Shown in pieces: positions 7,766 through 15,461 of a DNA stretch of 26,995 nucleotides. Position numbers and translations under genes: made by a program. The notes under the pieces are model-generated. The model was not told where the DNA came from. It saw only the letters and a program-made list of their open reading frames with translations, and ran no database searches. Origin of the DNA: JAEYFP01 sp047602645 (GTDB lineage Bacteria; Bacillota; Clostridia; Lachnospirales; Lachnospiraceae); NCBI GenBank assembly GCA_047602645.1, contig JASGGU010000052.1:1-26995 (forward strand). Direction: 5' to 3'. Position 1 is the stretch's first letter. Every line of letters starts with the position of its first letter.

Positions 7766-9148
7766 ATGAAAGCATTTGACAGAGTGATCAAGAACGGAAC
7801 AATTGTCACTGCCACAGATACTTATCGAGCAGATATCGGTATTTCGGAGGGGAAAATTGCCGCTGTCGGTGTGGATCTAAATGCGGAGGAAATCATAGAT
7901 GCTGAGGGAAAGTACATATTTCCGGGAGGAATTGATGTCCATACACATTTGGATATGCAGCTGAATGAAGAGCTGACGTCGGCAGATGACTTTGAAACGG
8001 GCTCTATAGCGGCAGCTATCGGCGGGACCACCTCTTTTATAGACTATGCATGCCAGCCGGCAGGAGGAACGCTTCGGGAGGCACTTGAGATATGGAAGGA
8101 AAAGGGCAGGAAATCATGTCTGGATTACAGCTTGCATATTGCGATAACAAGAGCTGATAAAGAAACGCTTGCCGAAATGGAGGATATGGTTCGGGAGGGG
8201 ATTACAAGCTTTAAAGTTTATCTTGTCTATGATATGCGCGTCAATGATGAGGAACTTTTAAAAATACTTGAAAAATCAAGAGAGTGCGGTGCACTGATTA
8301 CAGTTCATTGTGAGAACTATTACGTGATCAGACACCTGACCGAAGAGCTTTTGAAGGCCGGAAAGACTGAGCCGAAATACCATCCCATTTCGCGCCCGGC
8401 TTCGTGTGAAGGCGAGGCGGTAAACCGGGTCGTTGAGCTTGCAGCAATCGCAGGAGCGCCGGTTTATATTGTGCATAATACGTGCAGGGCGGGTGTGAAG
8501 CGGATTAAAGAGGCGCAGGAAAACGGTCAGGCTGTGCTTGCCGAAACCTGCCCGCAATATCTGTTTTTGACGGATGAAGTCTATGAAAAACCGGACTTTG
8601 AAGGAGCAAAATATGTTATGTCTCCGCCGCTCAGAAAAGAGGAGGATACCGTTTATTTGTGGGAGCAGCTGAAAAATGACACGCTGCAGGTGATAGCAAC
8701 GGATCACTGTCCATTTTCCTTTGAAGAAAAAAAGAGGGGCAGGTTTGACTTTTCCAAAATACCCAATGGCGGCACAGGCATTGAGGAACGGATGCCATTG
8801 TTGTTGTCCGAGGGCCCTAAGCATGGACTGACGCTGAACCGGATTGTGGAACTGACCTCCCTTAATCCGGCAAAAATATTCGGCATGTATCCGCGGAAGG
8901 GAACGATTGTGCCGGGATCGGATGCGGATCTGGTCTTGTATGATCCGAAAGGGGAGCTGAAAATTACGAAGGAAGCACTTCATGAAAATGTAGATTATAC
9001 GGTATATGAAGGAATTTCTATCAAAGGCTGTCCGGTCATGACGCTTTCGCGCGGCGAGATCATAGTAAAGGCAGGTGTTTATGTCGGAGATCGGAAAAGA
9101 GGAAAATTCATAAAAAGAGAAAAAGGATTCTATCAAAAGGGCTTGTAA
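7766..9148 (+). CDS. hydA: Dihydropyrimidinase / D-hydantoinase
   Basis: A 460-residue amidohydrolase of usual length for dihydropyrimidinase/D-hydantoinase, which opens cyclic diamides (5,6-dihydropyrimidines, hydantoins) to N-carbamoyl amino acids. All expected metal ligands are present: H59 and H61 (DVHTH), carbamylated lysine K150 (SFKVYLVYD), H181 (VHCEN), H237 (VHNTC) and D313 (ATDHCPF). Y155, the residue shaping the D-selective pocket in known hydantoinases, is kept. Two purine-rich ribosome sites precede the ATG. It follows the membrane protein gene closely and ends inside its own terminator. No carbamoylase, dihydropyrimidine dehydrogenase or permease gene is nearby, so the rest of the pathway must lie elsewhere. 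The substrate (pyrimidine or hydantoin) is undecided. Confidence 0.9.
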   Translation: MKAFDRVIKNGTIVTATDTYRADIGISEGKIAAVGVDLNAEEIIDAEGKYIFPGGIDVHTHLDMQLNEELTSADDFETGSIAAAIGGTTSFIDYACQPAGGTLREALEIWKEKGRKSCLDYSLHIAITRADKETLAEMEDMVREGITSFKVYLVYDMRVNDEELLKILEKSRECGALITVHCENYYVIRHLTEELLKAGKTEPKYHPISRPASCEGEAVNRVVELAAIAGAPVYIVHNTCRAGVKRIKEAQENGQAVLAETCPQYLFLTDEVYEKPDFEGAKYVMSPPLRKEEDTVYLWEQLKNDTLQVIATDHCPFSFEEKKRGRFDFSKIPNGGTGIEERMPLLLSEGPKHGLTLNRIVELTSLNPAKIFGMYPRKGTIVPGSDADLVLYDPKGELKITKEALHENVDYTVYEGISIKGCPVMTLSRGEIIVKAGVYVGDRKRGKFIKREKGFYQKGL

Positions 9149-9160
9149 GAGCCCTTTTTT
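9135..9160 (+). terminator. Rho-independent terminator of hydA
   Basis: AAAAGGGCT (9135-9143) pairs with AGCCCTTTT (9150-9158), and the T-run reaches 9160. The hydA stop codon TAA (9146-9148) lies in the 6-nt loop, so the left arm is coding sequence. Confidence 0.85.
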
Positions 9161-9225
9161 GTGCGAATAATTAAAAATTTAGAGAGAAAATAAGAAAAGA
9201 TAACGAATAGTGCGAATTTTCACTC

Positions 9226-9255
9226 TTGTCTGTAAAATTGTTCCTTGACTATACT
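9226..9255 (+). promoter_or_regulatory. Possible sigma-A-type promoter of spo0A
   Basis: TTGTCT (9226-9231), an 18-bp spacer, TATACT (9250-9255), about 60 bp before the spo0A ribosome site. In Bacillus, spo0A also has a sigma-H promoter and Spo0A boxes. I see no exact TGTCGAA box, only GTGCGAAT at 9161-9168 and 9212-9219. Confidence 0.4.
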
Positions 9256-9321
9256 GTAATAAGTGAGGGTGCCGCACATATTTTGACGGCAGACTATCAA
9301 AATAGAAAGGACTATGGAACT

Positions 9322-10125
9322 ATGGAGAAGTTGAATGTAGCTATTTTTGACGACAACAGAAGAATGCTGGAGGTAGTAACCGATGTTTTAGCAAATGATA
9401 GCGAAATGGATGTAGTGGGGCATGCGGATAATGGGGAAGACGCATACGCGATTATCAAGAACAAGGAGCCGGATGTTGTGCTTTTGGATCTAATTCTGCC
9501 AAAGCTCGATGGGCTGGAGATTATGCAGAGAGTGAAAAAAGACAGTTCAATCAAGAAAATACCGTCTTTTATTGTGCTCTCGGCAGTGGGAGACGAGCAA
9601 ATCACGGAGGATGCGTTTCGCCTGGGAGCAAAGTATTTTATTTTAAAGCCTTTTAATCCCGAAGCGGTAAAGAACCGCATCAAAATGTTCAAGGAGGATT
9701 ACAGGGGAAGAAGTACGGCACGTGAGGTTGTCTATGAGAAAAAGACGGAGGAGCCAAATGTGGAAGTGAATCTGGAGAGCGATGTAACGAATATTATTCA
9801 CGAAATAGGTGTTCCTGCGCATATTAAAGGTTATCAGTATTTGCGGGACGCGATCATGATGTCGGTCAATGATATGGATATGCTTAATTCCATCACGAAG
9901 GTGCTGTACCCGACAATTGCAAAGCGTTACCAGACAACACCGAGCAGAGTGGAGAGAGCGATCCGCCATGCTATCGAAGTGGCGTGGAGCAGGGGAAAGA
10001 TGGATACGATCGACGAGCTGTTTGGCTATACCATACATATGGGCAAAGGAAAACCGACCAATTCGGAGTTTGTTGCCCTGATTGCAGATAAGATACGGAT
10101 TCAATACCGCATGAACAGGAAATAG
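9322..10125 (+). CDS. spo0A: Stage 0 sporulation protein A, master response regulator
   Basis: A 267-residue protein, the standard Spo0A length, taking the ATG at 9322 behind an AGAAAGGA site; an in-frame TTG at 9226 gives a meaningless extension. The receiver domain (1 to about 125) has the acidic pair D10/D11, phosphoacceptor D56 (VVLLDLILP), S87 and K109 (FILKPFN). The C-terminal effector domain (about 155-267) carries the Spo0A DNA-binding region, including PTIAKRYQTTPSRVERAIRH, with AIEVAWSRG. Phosphorylated Spo0A binds 0A boxes and starts sporulation. In most Clostridia and Bacilli spoIVB lies directly upstream. Here that position is taken by a hydantoinase gene with its own terminator. 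Confidence 0.97.
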   Translation: MEKLNVAIFDDNRRMLEVVTDVLANDSEMDVVGHADNGEDAYAIIKNKEPDVVLLDLILPKLDGLEIMQRVKKDSSIKKIPSFIVLSAVGDEQITEDAFRLGAKYFILKPFNPEAVKNRIKMFKEDYRGRSTAREVVYEKKTEEPNVEVNLESDVTNIIHEIGVPAHIKGYQYLRDAIMMSVNDMDMLNSITKVLYPTIAKRYQTTPSRVERAIRHAIEVAWSRGKMDTIDELFGYTIHMGKGKPTNSEFVALIADKIRIQYRMNRK

Positions 10126-10135
10126 GATTTTCTTC

Positions 10136-10164
10136 TTTTCTTATATATCCTTCTCGTGTATAAT
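10136..10164 (+). promoter_or_regulatory. Possible promoter of glgA
   Basis: A perfect TATAAT at 10159-10164, about 36 bp before the glgA ATG. The matching -35 (TTTTCT, 10136-10141, 17-bp spacer) is poor, so an activator may be needed or glgA may be read through from spo0A. No clear terminator separates the two genes. Confidence 0.45.
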
Positions 10165-10200
10165 ATTTAGGTAGTACATTCCGAGAGGGAGGTTTGTTCC

Positions 10201-11649
10201 ATGAAGAAAATTCTATTTGCCGCATCGGAGAGTGTGCCTTTTATTAAGACGGGCGGACTGGCAGATGTCATCGGCTCTCTGCCAAAATGTTTTGATCAAA
10301 GACACTTTGATGTCCGCGTTATTTTGCCGAAATACTTGTGTATTTCTCAGGAATATCGGGACAAGATGACTTATATCGATCAATTTAATATGGAGATCGG
10401 AAACAAAACACAGTATGTAGGCCTATTTGAGTTGATTTACGAGAATACCCTGTTTTATTTTGTGGATAATGAGTACTATTTTTCAGGAGATAAGCCTTAC
10501 GGCGATTTGCTTTGGGATCTGGAGAAATTTTCGTTCTTTTCCAAAGCTGCACTTTCTGCGCTTCCTATAGTGAATTTTAAACCTGAAATTATACATTGTC
10601 ATGACTGGCAGACCGGTTTAATTCCCGTATTTTTAAAGGAACGCTTTCACGAGGGTGAGTTCTTTCGTAACATGAAGTCTGTTATGACGATTCATAATCT
10701 GAAATTTCAAGGTGTTTGGGATGTCAAGACTGTGAAGGCGATGACGGGGCTGCCTGATTATTTTTTTACGCCTGACAAGCTGGAAGCTTATAAAGACGGA
10801 AATTTATTAAAGGGAGGACTTGTATTTGCAGATGCAATCACAACGGTCAGCAAAACCTATGCGGAAGAAATCAAAGTACCGTTTTACGGAGAAGGTCTGG
10901 ATGGGCTGCTGCGTGCGAGAAGTAACGACCTTCGCGGTATTTTGAACGGAATTGATTACAAAGAATATGATCCTCAGACCGATACCTATATTGTCAGGCC
11001 ATATAATGCGAAGGATTTCCGTAAAGAAAAAATTAAAAACAAGCGCGCCCTTCAGGCGGAGCTTGGTCTGGAGCAGGATGATAAAAAATTCATGATTGGC
11101 ATCGTCAGCCGTCTGACGGATCAAAAAGGCTTTGATTTGATTAATTGTGTGATGGATGAGCTTTGCTTAATGGATGTTCAGATTGTCATACTTGGCACGG
11201 GAGAAGAGCAGTACGAGAATATGTTTCGGCATTACGACTGGAAATACGCCAATAAGGTTTCTGCTAACATCTATTATTCAGAGGCAGTTTCCCATAAGAT
11301 CTATGCCTCGGCGGATGCATTTTTGATGCCGTCTCTGTTTGAACCATGCGGTCTTTCACAGTTGATGGCACTCCGCTACGGGACGATTCCGATCGTTAGG
11401 GAGACCGGTGGTTTGAAAGACACAGTGGAGCCGTATAATGAATATGAAAGCACCGGAACGGGCTTCAGTTTTACCAATTATAATGCACATGAGATGCTGA
11501 ACGCGGTGCGCTATGCACAGAGCATTTATGTCAATAAAAAACGCGAGTGGAATAAGATGGTGGACAGGGCGATGGCGGCGGATTTCTCTTGGCAGGTGTC
11601 GGCCTTGAAATATCAGGAAATGTATGATTGGCTTATTTCGCTTCCGTGA
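10201..11649 (+). CDS. glgA: Glycogen synthase (ADP-glucose alpha-1,4-glucosyltransferase, GT5)
   Basis: A 482-residue GT5 enzyme of normal length that extends glycogen chains from ADP-glucose in the cytoplasm. The N-terminal KTGGL motif (K16-L20) binds ADP-glucose. IHCHDWQTGL (131-140) and VMTIHNLKFQG lie in the first GT-B domain, VSRLTDQKG (302-310) starts the second, and FEPCGLSQLMALRYG with E381 is the retaining GT motif. GGGAGG precedes the ATG. No glgB, glgC, glgD or glgP is nearby, so this copy stands apart from a glycogen operon. Its place after spo0A could tie glycogen storage to the sporulation switch (inference). Confidence 0.95.
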   Translation: MKKILFAASESVPFIKTGGLADVIGSLPKCFDQRHFDVRVILPKYLCISQEYRDKMTYIDQFNMEIGNKTQYVGLFELIYENTLFYFVDNEYYFSGDKPYGDLLWDLEKFSFFSKAALSALPIVNFKPEIIHCHDWQTGLIPVFLKERFHEGEFFRNMKSVMTIHNLKFQGVWDVKTVKAMTGLPDYFFTPDKLEAYKDGNLLKGGLVFADAITTVSKTYAEEIKVPFYGEGLDGLLRARSNDLRGILNGIDYKEYDPQTDTYIVRPYNAKDFRKEKIKNKRALQAELGLEQDDKKFMIGIVSRLTDQKGFDLINCVMDELCLMDVQIVILGTGEEQYENMFRHYDWKYANKVSANIYYSEAVSHKIYASADAFLMPSLFEPCGLSQLMALRYGTIPIVRETGGLKDTVEPYNEYESTGTGFSFTNYNAHEMLNAVRYAQSIYVNKKREWNKMVDRAMAADFSWQVSALKYQEMYDWLISLP

Positions 11650-11712
11650 AGGAATAAGAATATGCTTTGGCAGTACGGATTTTGTTTCGCGTAAGCAGCG
11701 GTACATAAAATA

Positions 11713-11750
11713 AAAATAACCCGGCTTCTTTATGGAAGCTGGGTTATTTT
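11713..11750. terminator. Shared bidirectional terminator of glgA and rqcH
   Basis: Arms at 11713-11728 and 11735-11750 pair over 16 positions with one G-T wobble and a 6-nt loop. The minus-strand transcript then runs into a strong T-tract (TTTTTATTTTA); the plus side ends in TTATTTT. The right arm contains the last codons of rqcH, whose stop is at 11730-11732. Confidence 0.85.
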
Positions 11751-13466
11751 ACTGATGTCCGGCGCTGCGATCATGGAGTAATTCGTATAATAAACAACAA
11801 AGCCCGGCTTTCCTCCGCTCGGCTTTTTAATATACTTTTTTTCTGCATAATCGATTTCTACTTTTCCCTGTGCCCGCCCTCCGGAATAATAGGCGGCAAG
11901 GCTCGCGGCCTCTTCAAACGTCCGATCAGGCAGTTCTTCGCCGTTTGATTTGACGATGACATGGGAGCCGGGGATGCTCTTGGCATGGAACCACCAGTCA
12001 TTTCCCACTGCGAACTTGAAAGTCAGTTCCTCATTTTGGTAATTATTTTTTCCGACATAGATGTGATAGCCGTCGCTGCTGAGATAGTGAAAGGGCCTGC
12101 TTGTGACTTTGACTTTCTTTACATGTCCCTTGCGGCGGATATACCCGCTCTCTGTCAGCTCCTCCTTAATTTCTGTCAGGTCTTCTTCAAGCAGTGCGAT
12201 GTCTAAGGAAGAGGCGATGGATTTTAAGTGCTCGATTTCTTTTTGCGTCTCTTCAGCCTGTTCGCCGACAGCTTCGCGGGTTCGTTTCAGCTTGTTGTAT
12301 CTGTCAAAATATTTTTTTGCGTTTTCCTGCGGGGTCAGCGTTTCATCAAGCGGAATCCTGACTTTTTCGTTCGTGTAATAATTATCGGCTTCAAGAGCTT
12401 TACAGCCGGGTGCAAGACCATAGCCGTAAGCATTGATTAATTCGCCGAAAACCTTATAGGTATCTTTTTTTTCAGTATCCTTTAGCTGTTTTTGTTGCAG
12501 CTCATATTTTTTAATGTTCCGTTCAAGTGCCGTTTGAACGATTTTGCGCAGATCGGCAGATTTTTGGCGGATACGCGTGACTGTATTTTTTTTTGCATAA
12601 TAGTTTTCCAAAATATAAGAGATTGAAGGGTTTGCAAGTATCCGAAGATCCTGATACTGTGTCAGTGGGAGCGCAGCAAATTCGACCGGCACTTCCTCCT
12701 TAAAAATAATTTGCGGCACAAAACCTTTCTTTGAGACAGCATCCATCAGCCAGACAAAGTGATGATAAAGGTGCAGCAGATGCTCCTCAGACAGAGCAGC
12801 TGCCGGTATGGATGAATCGACGGCGGCACGGAACAAAAGCTCCTCGGCCATGACAGGTGAGAAGCCGGTCAGCGTCGCATAGATCGCCTTTGCGACAGGC
12901 ATTGGCTTTGCGCAGAGTGCCGTCAAAAACTCTTTTTTAGTAATTGTAAACGGATCATATTTTTCCTGCGTCATCGGAATAAAATAATTCCGTCCCGGCA
13001 GTACTTCCCTGATCGAGCTGACTGCACCGGAAATACGTTTGATACTGTCAATGATCGTGTAATCGTCATTTAAAAAAATAATATTGCTGTGCTTCCCCAT
13101 AATCTCGACAACGAGCGTCTTTTTACACAGATCACCAAGCTCATTTAAATGTTCAATATCAAACATAAGTATACGCTCCAGACTCGGCTGCCTGATTGCG
13201 GTGATACGCCCGTTCTGCACATGCTTGCGCAGCAGCATGCAAAAATTTGGTGCGGTCATAGGACTGGGCTTGTTTGTCTCTGTCAGATACAAAAACGGAA
13301 GAGATGCGCCGGCAGAAATTAATAGACGGTATTGTCCGTTTCCTGTTTTGATCGTCAGCAGCAGTTCATCGTTTTCGGGCTGTGCGATTTTATAGATTCG
13401 TCCATCCAAAATCGTGCGGGAAAGCTCGTCCGCCATGCATGCGATCGTAATTCCATCTAAAGCCAT
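11730..13466 (-). CDS. rqcH: RqcH/NFACT-family ribosome quality-control protein (fibronectin-binding-like)
   Basis: A 578-residue protein, standard for bacterial NFACT proteins. RqcH binds stalled 50S subunits carrying peptidyl-tRNA and directs C-terminal alanine tailing, marking the chain for degradation. Older annotation as a fibronectin-binding adhesin is misleading, since no signal peptide is present. The NFACT-N domain includes VEIMGKHSNIIFL (120-132). A coiled-coil middle section (about 300-430) is rich in K, E and Q. The C-terminal NFACT-R domain shows GKNNYQNEELTFK, NDWWFHAKSIPGSHVIVK and YYTNYSMIAAPD. At positions 97-98, where the Bacillus protein has an Asp-Arg pair needed for tRNA contact, this one has E97-R98. 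It is divergent from yicC and convergent with glgA. Confidence 0.93.
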   Translation of the reverse strand: MALDGITIACMADELSRTILDGRIYKIAQPENDELLLTIKTGNGQYRLLISAGASLPFLYLTETNKPSPMTAPNFCMLLRKHVQNGRITAIRQPSLERILMFDIEHLNELGDLCKKTLVVEIMGKHSNIIFLNDDYTIIDSIKRISGAVSSIREVLPGRNYFIPMTQEKYDPFTITKKEFLTALCAKPMPVAKAIYATLTGFSPVMAEELLFRAAVDSSIPAAALSEEHLLHLYHHFVWLMDAVSKKGFVPQIIFKEEVPVEFAALPLTQYQDLRILANPSISYILENYYAKKNTVTRIRQKSADLRKIVQTALERNIKKYELQQKQLKDTEKKDTYKVFGELINAYGYGLAPGCKALEADNYYTNEKVRIPLDETLTPQENAKKYFDRYNKLKRTREAVGEQAEETQKEIEHLKSIASSLDIALLEEDLTEIKEELTESGYIRRKGHVKKVKVTSRPFHYLSSDGYHIYVGKNNYQNEELTFKFAVGNDWWFHAKSIPGSHVIVKSNGEELPDRTFEEAASLAAYYSGGRAQGKVEIDYAEKKYIKKPSGGKPGFVVYYTNYSMIAAPDISKITQLP

Positions 13467-13494
13467 AGGATACCTCTTTTTTCAGTAACTAATT

Positions 13495-13523
13495 ATTGTA
13501 TATAGTGACAGTTCAGCCGCCAA
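13495..13523 (-). promoter_or_regulatory. Sigma-A promoter of rqcH
   Basis: On the minus strand: TTGGCG (13523-13518), a 17-bp spacer, TACAAT (13500-13495), about 30-60 bp before the rqcH ATG. The -35 hexamer falls inside the 54-bp inverted-repeat element at 13505-13558, and the -10 overlaps its flanking repeat. Confidence 0.6.
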
Positions 13524-13558
13524 TGCTGTTGCTATGAGGCCAAAGGCTGAATAGTAAC
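13505..13558. mobile_element. 54-bp MITE-like element (or remnant) between rqcH and yicC
   Basis: The ends GTGACAGTTCAGCC (13505-13518) and GGCTGAATAGTAAC (13545-13558) are inverted repeats matching at 11 of 14 positions. The bases directly outside are TGTATATA (13497-13504) and AGTATATA (13559-13566), an 8-bp flanking duplication with one mismatch. Inside, CTGTTGCTAT (13526-13535) pairs with ATAGTAACAG (13551-13560) around a GGCC-AAA-GGCT tip. The right end read inward (GTTACTATTCAGCC) resembles the GTTACTGTTCAC end of the larger element upstream of recA. It is too short to encode anything. An ordinary structured leader is the alternative. Confidence 0.45.
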
Positions 13559-13596
13559 AGTATATAAGAAAATGATGAGAAAAGCAAATGGCTTGC

Positions 13597-13625
13597 TTGA
13601 CGTTGTGAAAACGATAGACTATAAT
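13597..13625 (+). promoter_or_regulatory. Strong sigma-A promoter of the yicC-gmk-rpoZ-rimO-pgsA operon
   Basis: TTGACG (13597-13602), a 17-bp spacer, perfect TATAAT (13620-13625). It lies about 54 bp before the yicC ATG and is the best sigma-A match in the window. Confidence 0.85.
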
Positions 13626-13678
13626 AAAAAATGATATGCAGCCGAGAAAGCAGTTGCGACTAAAGGAGAATACGGGGT

Positions 13679-14557
13679 ATGATTAAAAGCATGACGGGCT
13701 TTGGCCGTCAGGAGGTTTCGGACGAAAATCGAAAAATCACAGTAGAAATGAAGGCGGTGAATCACAGATATCTTGACATTAACATCAAGATGCCGAAAAA
13801 GCTCAGTTTTTTTGAGGCATCAATGCGCAATCTGCTAAAGGAATATATTCAGCGCGGCAAGGTGGATATTTTTATCACATATGAAGATTTTACAGAAAAC
13901 ACCTACAGCCTGAAATACAACAAGGATATGGCCGGTGCTTATATGAAATATCTGGGAGAGATGGCAGAAGATTTTTCAATAGAAAATGATATCCGGGTCT
14001 CCGCGCTATCCCGCTATCCGGAAGTGTTTTCCCTGGAAGAACAGGATTTCGATGAAAAGGAGCTGTGGAATGACCTTGAGAAGGCGCTCCGCGGCGCGGC
14101 GGAGTCATTTGTCACAACGAGAATTACCGAAGGTGGAAATCTAAAGAATGACTTACTTTTAAAGCTTGATGGCATGTTAGAGCACGTTGCTTATATTTCA
14201 GAACGGGCGCCGGAAATCATTGCCGAGTACCGTGCAAAGCTGACGGACCGGGTCACGGAGCTGCTGGCGGATGCCAAGATTGAAGAAAGCCGTATTTTGA
14301 CTGAGGTCACGTTGCTTGCGGACAAGATCTGTGTCGATGAAGAATTGGTTCGTCTGCGCAGTCATATCGAGCATACAAAGGCGACTCTTCAGGAGGGCGG
14401 AAGTGTAGGAAGAAAGCTGGATTTTATTGCACAGGAAATGAATCGGGAAGCCAATACGATTTTATCAAAAGCAAATGATTTGGATACGTCCAACAGAGCG
14501 ATCGATTTAAAGACGGATATTGAAAAGGTGAGAGAACAGATCCAGAATATCGAATAA
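13679..14557 (+). CDS. yicC: YicC/YloC-family endoribonuclease
   Basis: A 292-residue protein, the normal length. It begins with the highly conserved MIKSMTGFGR (MT-GFG signature) of the YicC N-terminal domain. It ends with the DUF1732 region (EMNREANTILSKANDLDTSN, then DIEKVREQIQNIE), the most conserved part of the family. E. coli YicC degrades small RNA and forms oligomers. The ATG at 13679 follows AAAGGAG with 10-bp spacing. It heads a compact operon with gmk, a standard arrangement. Many Clostridia have remA (DUF370) between yicC and gmk; the 20-bp gap here leaves no room for it. Confidence 0.92.
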   Translation: MIKSMTGFGRQEVSDENRKITVEMKAVNHRYLDINIKMPKKLSFFEASMRNLLKEYIQRGKVDIFITYEDFTENTYSLKYNKDMAGAYMKYLGEMAEDFSIENDIRVSALSRYPEVFSLEEQDFDEKELWNDLEKALRGAAESFVTTRITEGGNLKNDLLLKLDGMLEHVAYISERAPEIIAEYRAKLTDRVTELLADAKIEESRILTEVTLLADKICVDEELVRLRSHIEHTKATLQEGGSVGRKLDFIAQEMNREANTILSKANDLDTSNRAIDLKTDIEKVREQIQNIE

Positions 14558-14577
14558 AATCAGGCGGAGTGAATCAA

Positions 14578-15210
14578 ATGAAGGAAAAAGGAATTCTTTT
14601 AGTAATATCCGGTTTTGCGGGTTCCGGCAAAGGGACGCTCATGAAGGAACTGCTCAGACGTTACGATAATTATGCGTTATCTGTTTCCGCTACGACGAGA
14701 AGCCCAAGGCCGGGGGAGGTAAACGGTGTCGATTATTTTTTTGTGACGAAGGAAAGCTTTGAAAATATGATTGTGAAGGATGAATTGTTAGAGCACGCGC
14801 AATATGTGTCAAATTATTATGGCACGCCGAAAGCGTATGTAGAGAAGCAGCTTCAGGAGGGCAAGGATGTTGTTTTGGAAATTGAGACACAAGGTGCGCT
14901 GATTATCAAAGAAAAATTTCCTGAGACATTGCTGTTATTTGTTATGCCGCCGACCGTACAGGAAATTTATAACCGCTTAAAGAAGCGGGGAACCGAATCA
15001 GAGGAAGTCATCGCCTCACGCATGCGTCGTTCTGTAGAGGAAGCAAAGGCAATGGAGCGATATGATTATTTATTTATTAACGATGATTTAGAGGAGTGCG
15101 TCGGTGCGCTGCATCATACGGTGCGAAGCGCCCATTACGCATCTTTTCGAAAAAAAGAAGCAATAGAGGATATCAAACGGCAATTTAAAGAATTTTTGGA
15201 AGGAGAATGA
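14578..15210 (+). CDS. gmk: Guanylate kinase
   Basis: A 210-residue enzyme that phosphorylates GMP to GDP with ATP in guanine nucleotide synthesis. The P-loop is GFAGSGKGT (residues 10-18); an Ala replaces the Ser of the more common GPSGxGKGT, but the GxxGxGKG core is intact. The GMP-binding segment SATTRSPRPGEVNGVDYFFV is complete, as are the lid region RLKKRGTESEE and the conserved FINDDLEE. I start at the ATG at 14578. GCGGAG (14565-14569) is well placed for it but would overlap the alternative in-frame GTG at 14569. It lies 20 bp after yicC and its end overlaps the rpoZ ribosome site. Confidence 0.95.
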   Translation: MKEKGILLVISGFAGSGKGTLMKELLRRYDNYALSVSATTRSPRPGEVNGVDYFFVTKESFENMIVKDELLEHAQYVSNYYGTPKAYVEKQLQEGKDVVLEIETQGALIIKEKFPETLLLFVMPPTVQEIYNRLKKRGTESEEVIASRMRRSVEEAKAMERYDYLFINDDLEECVGALHHTVRSAHYASFRKKEAIEDIKRQFKEFLEGE

Positions 15211-15212
15211 GT

Positions 15213-15461
15213 ATGCTGCACCCATCTTATACGGATTTAATGAAGGTAGTAAACAGTGAGGTTGAGGAGGGCGAACAGCCTGTTGTCAACAGTCGCTATT
15301 CCATTGTAATGGCAACTTCAAAAAGGGCGAGACAGTTGATTTCAGGTGCGAACACCCCTGTAGAAGGAGCAAAGGACAAAAAACCGTTGTCGGTTGCGAT
15401 CGAAGAAGTAAATGGAAGTATTATTAAGATTGTCGGCGACGAGGAGAATACGGAGTTATAG
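15213..15461 (+). CDS. rpoZ: RNA polymerase omega subunit
   Basis: An 82-residue protein starting at the ATG at 15213 (MLHPSYTDLM, the usual opening). AGGAG at 15201-15205 is 7 bp from this ATG but only 1 bp from the in-frame ATG at 15207, so the downstream start is preferred. The core omega signature is present as SRYSIVMATSKRARQL. Omega helps assemble beta-prime into RNA polymerase and, in some bacteria, takes part in ppGpp binding. The neighbour gmk is the usual one. rimO begins on the base after its stop codon. Confidence 0.93.
   Translation: MLHPSYTDLMKVVNSEVEEGEQPVVNSRYSIVMATSKRARQLISGANTPVEGAKDKKPLSVAIEEVNGSIIKIVGDEENTEL

Noticed and set aside
8276..9136. Long minus-strand reading frame opposite hydA
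   Set aside because: It is a shadow of the hydantoinase gene: no ribosome site, odd composition rich in F, R, H and I, and no recognisable domain.
9161..9219. GTGCGAAT sequences upstream of spo0A as Spo0A boxes
   Set aside because: They differ from TGTCGAA in the central bases; the similarity is too weak, and another GTGCGAA near 6480 has no link to sporulation.
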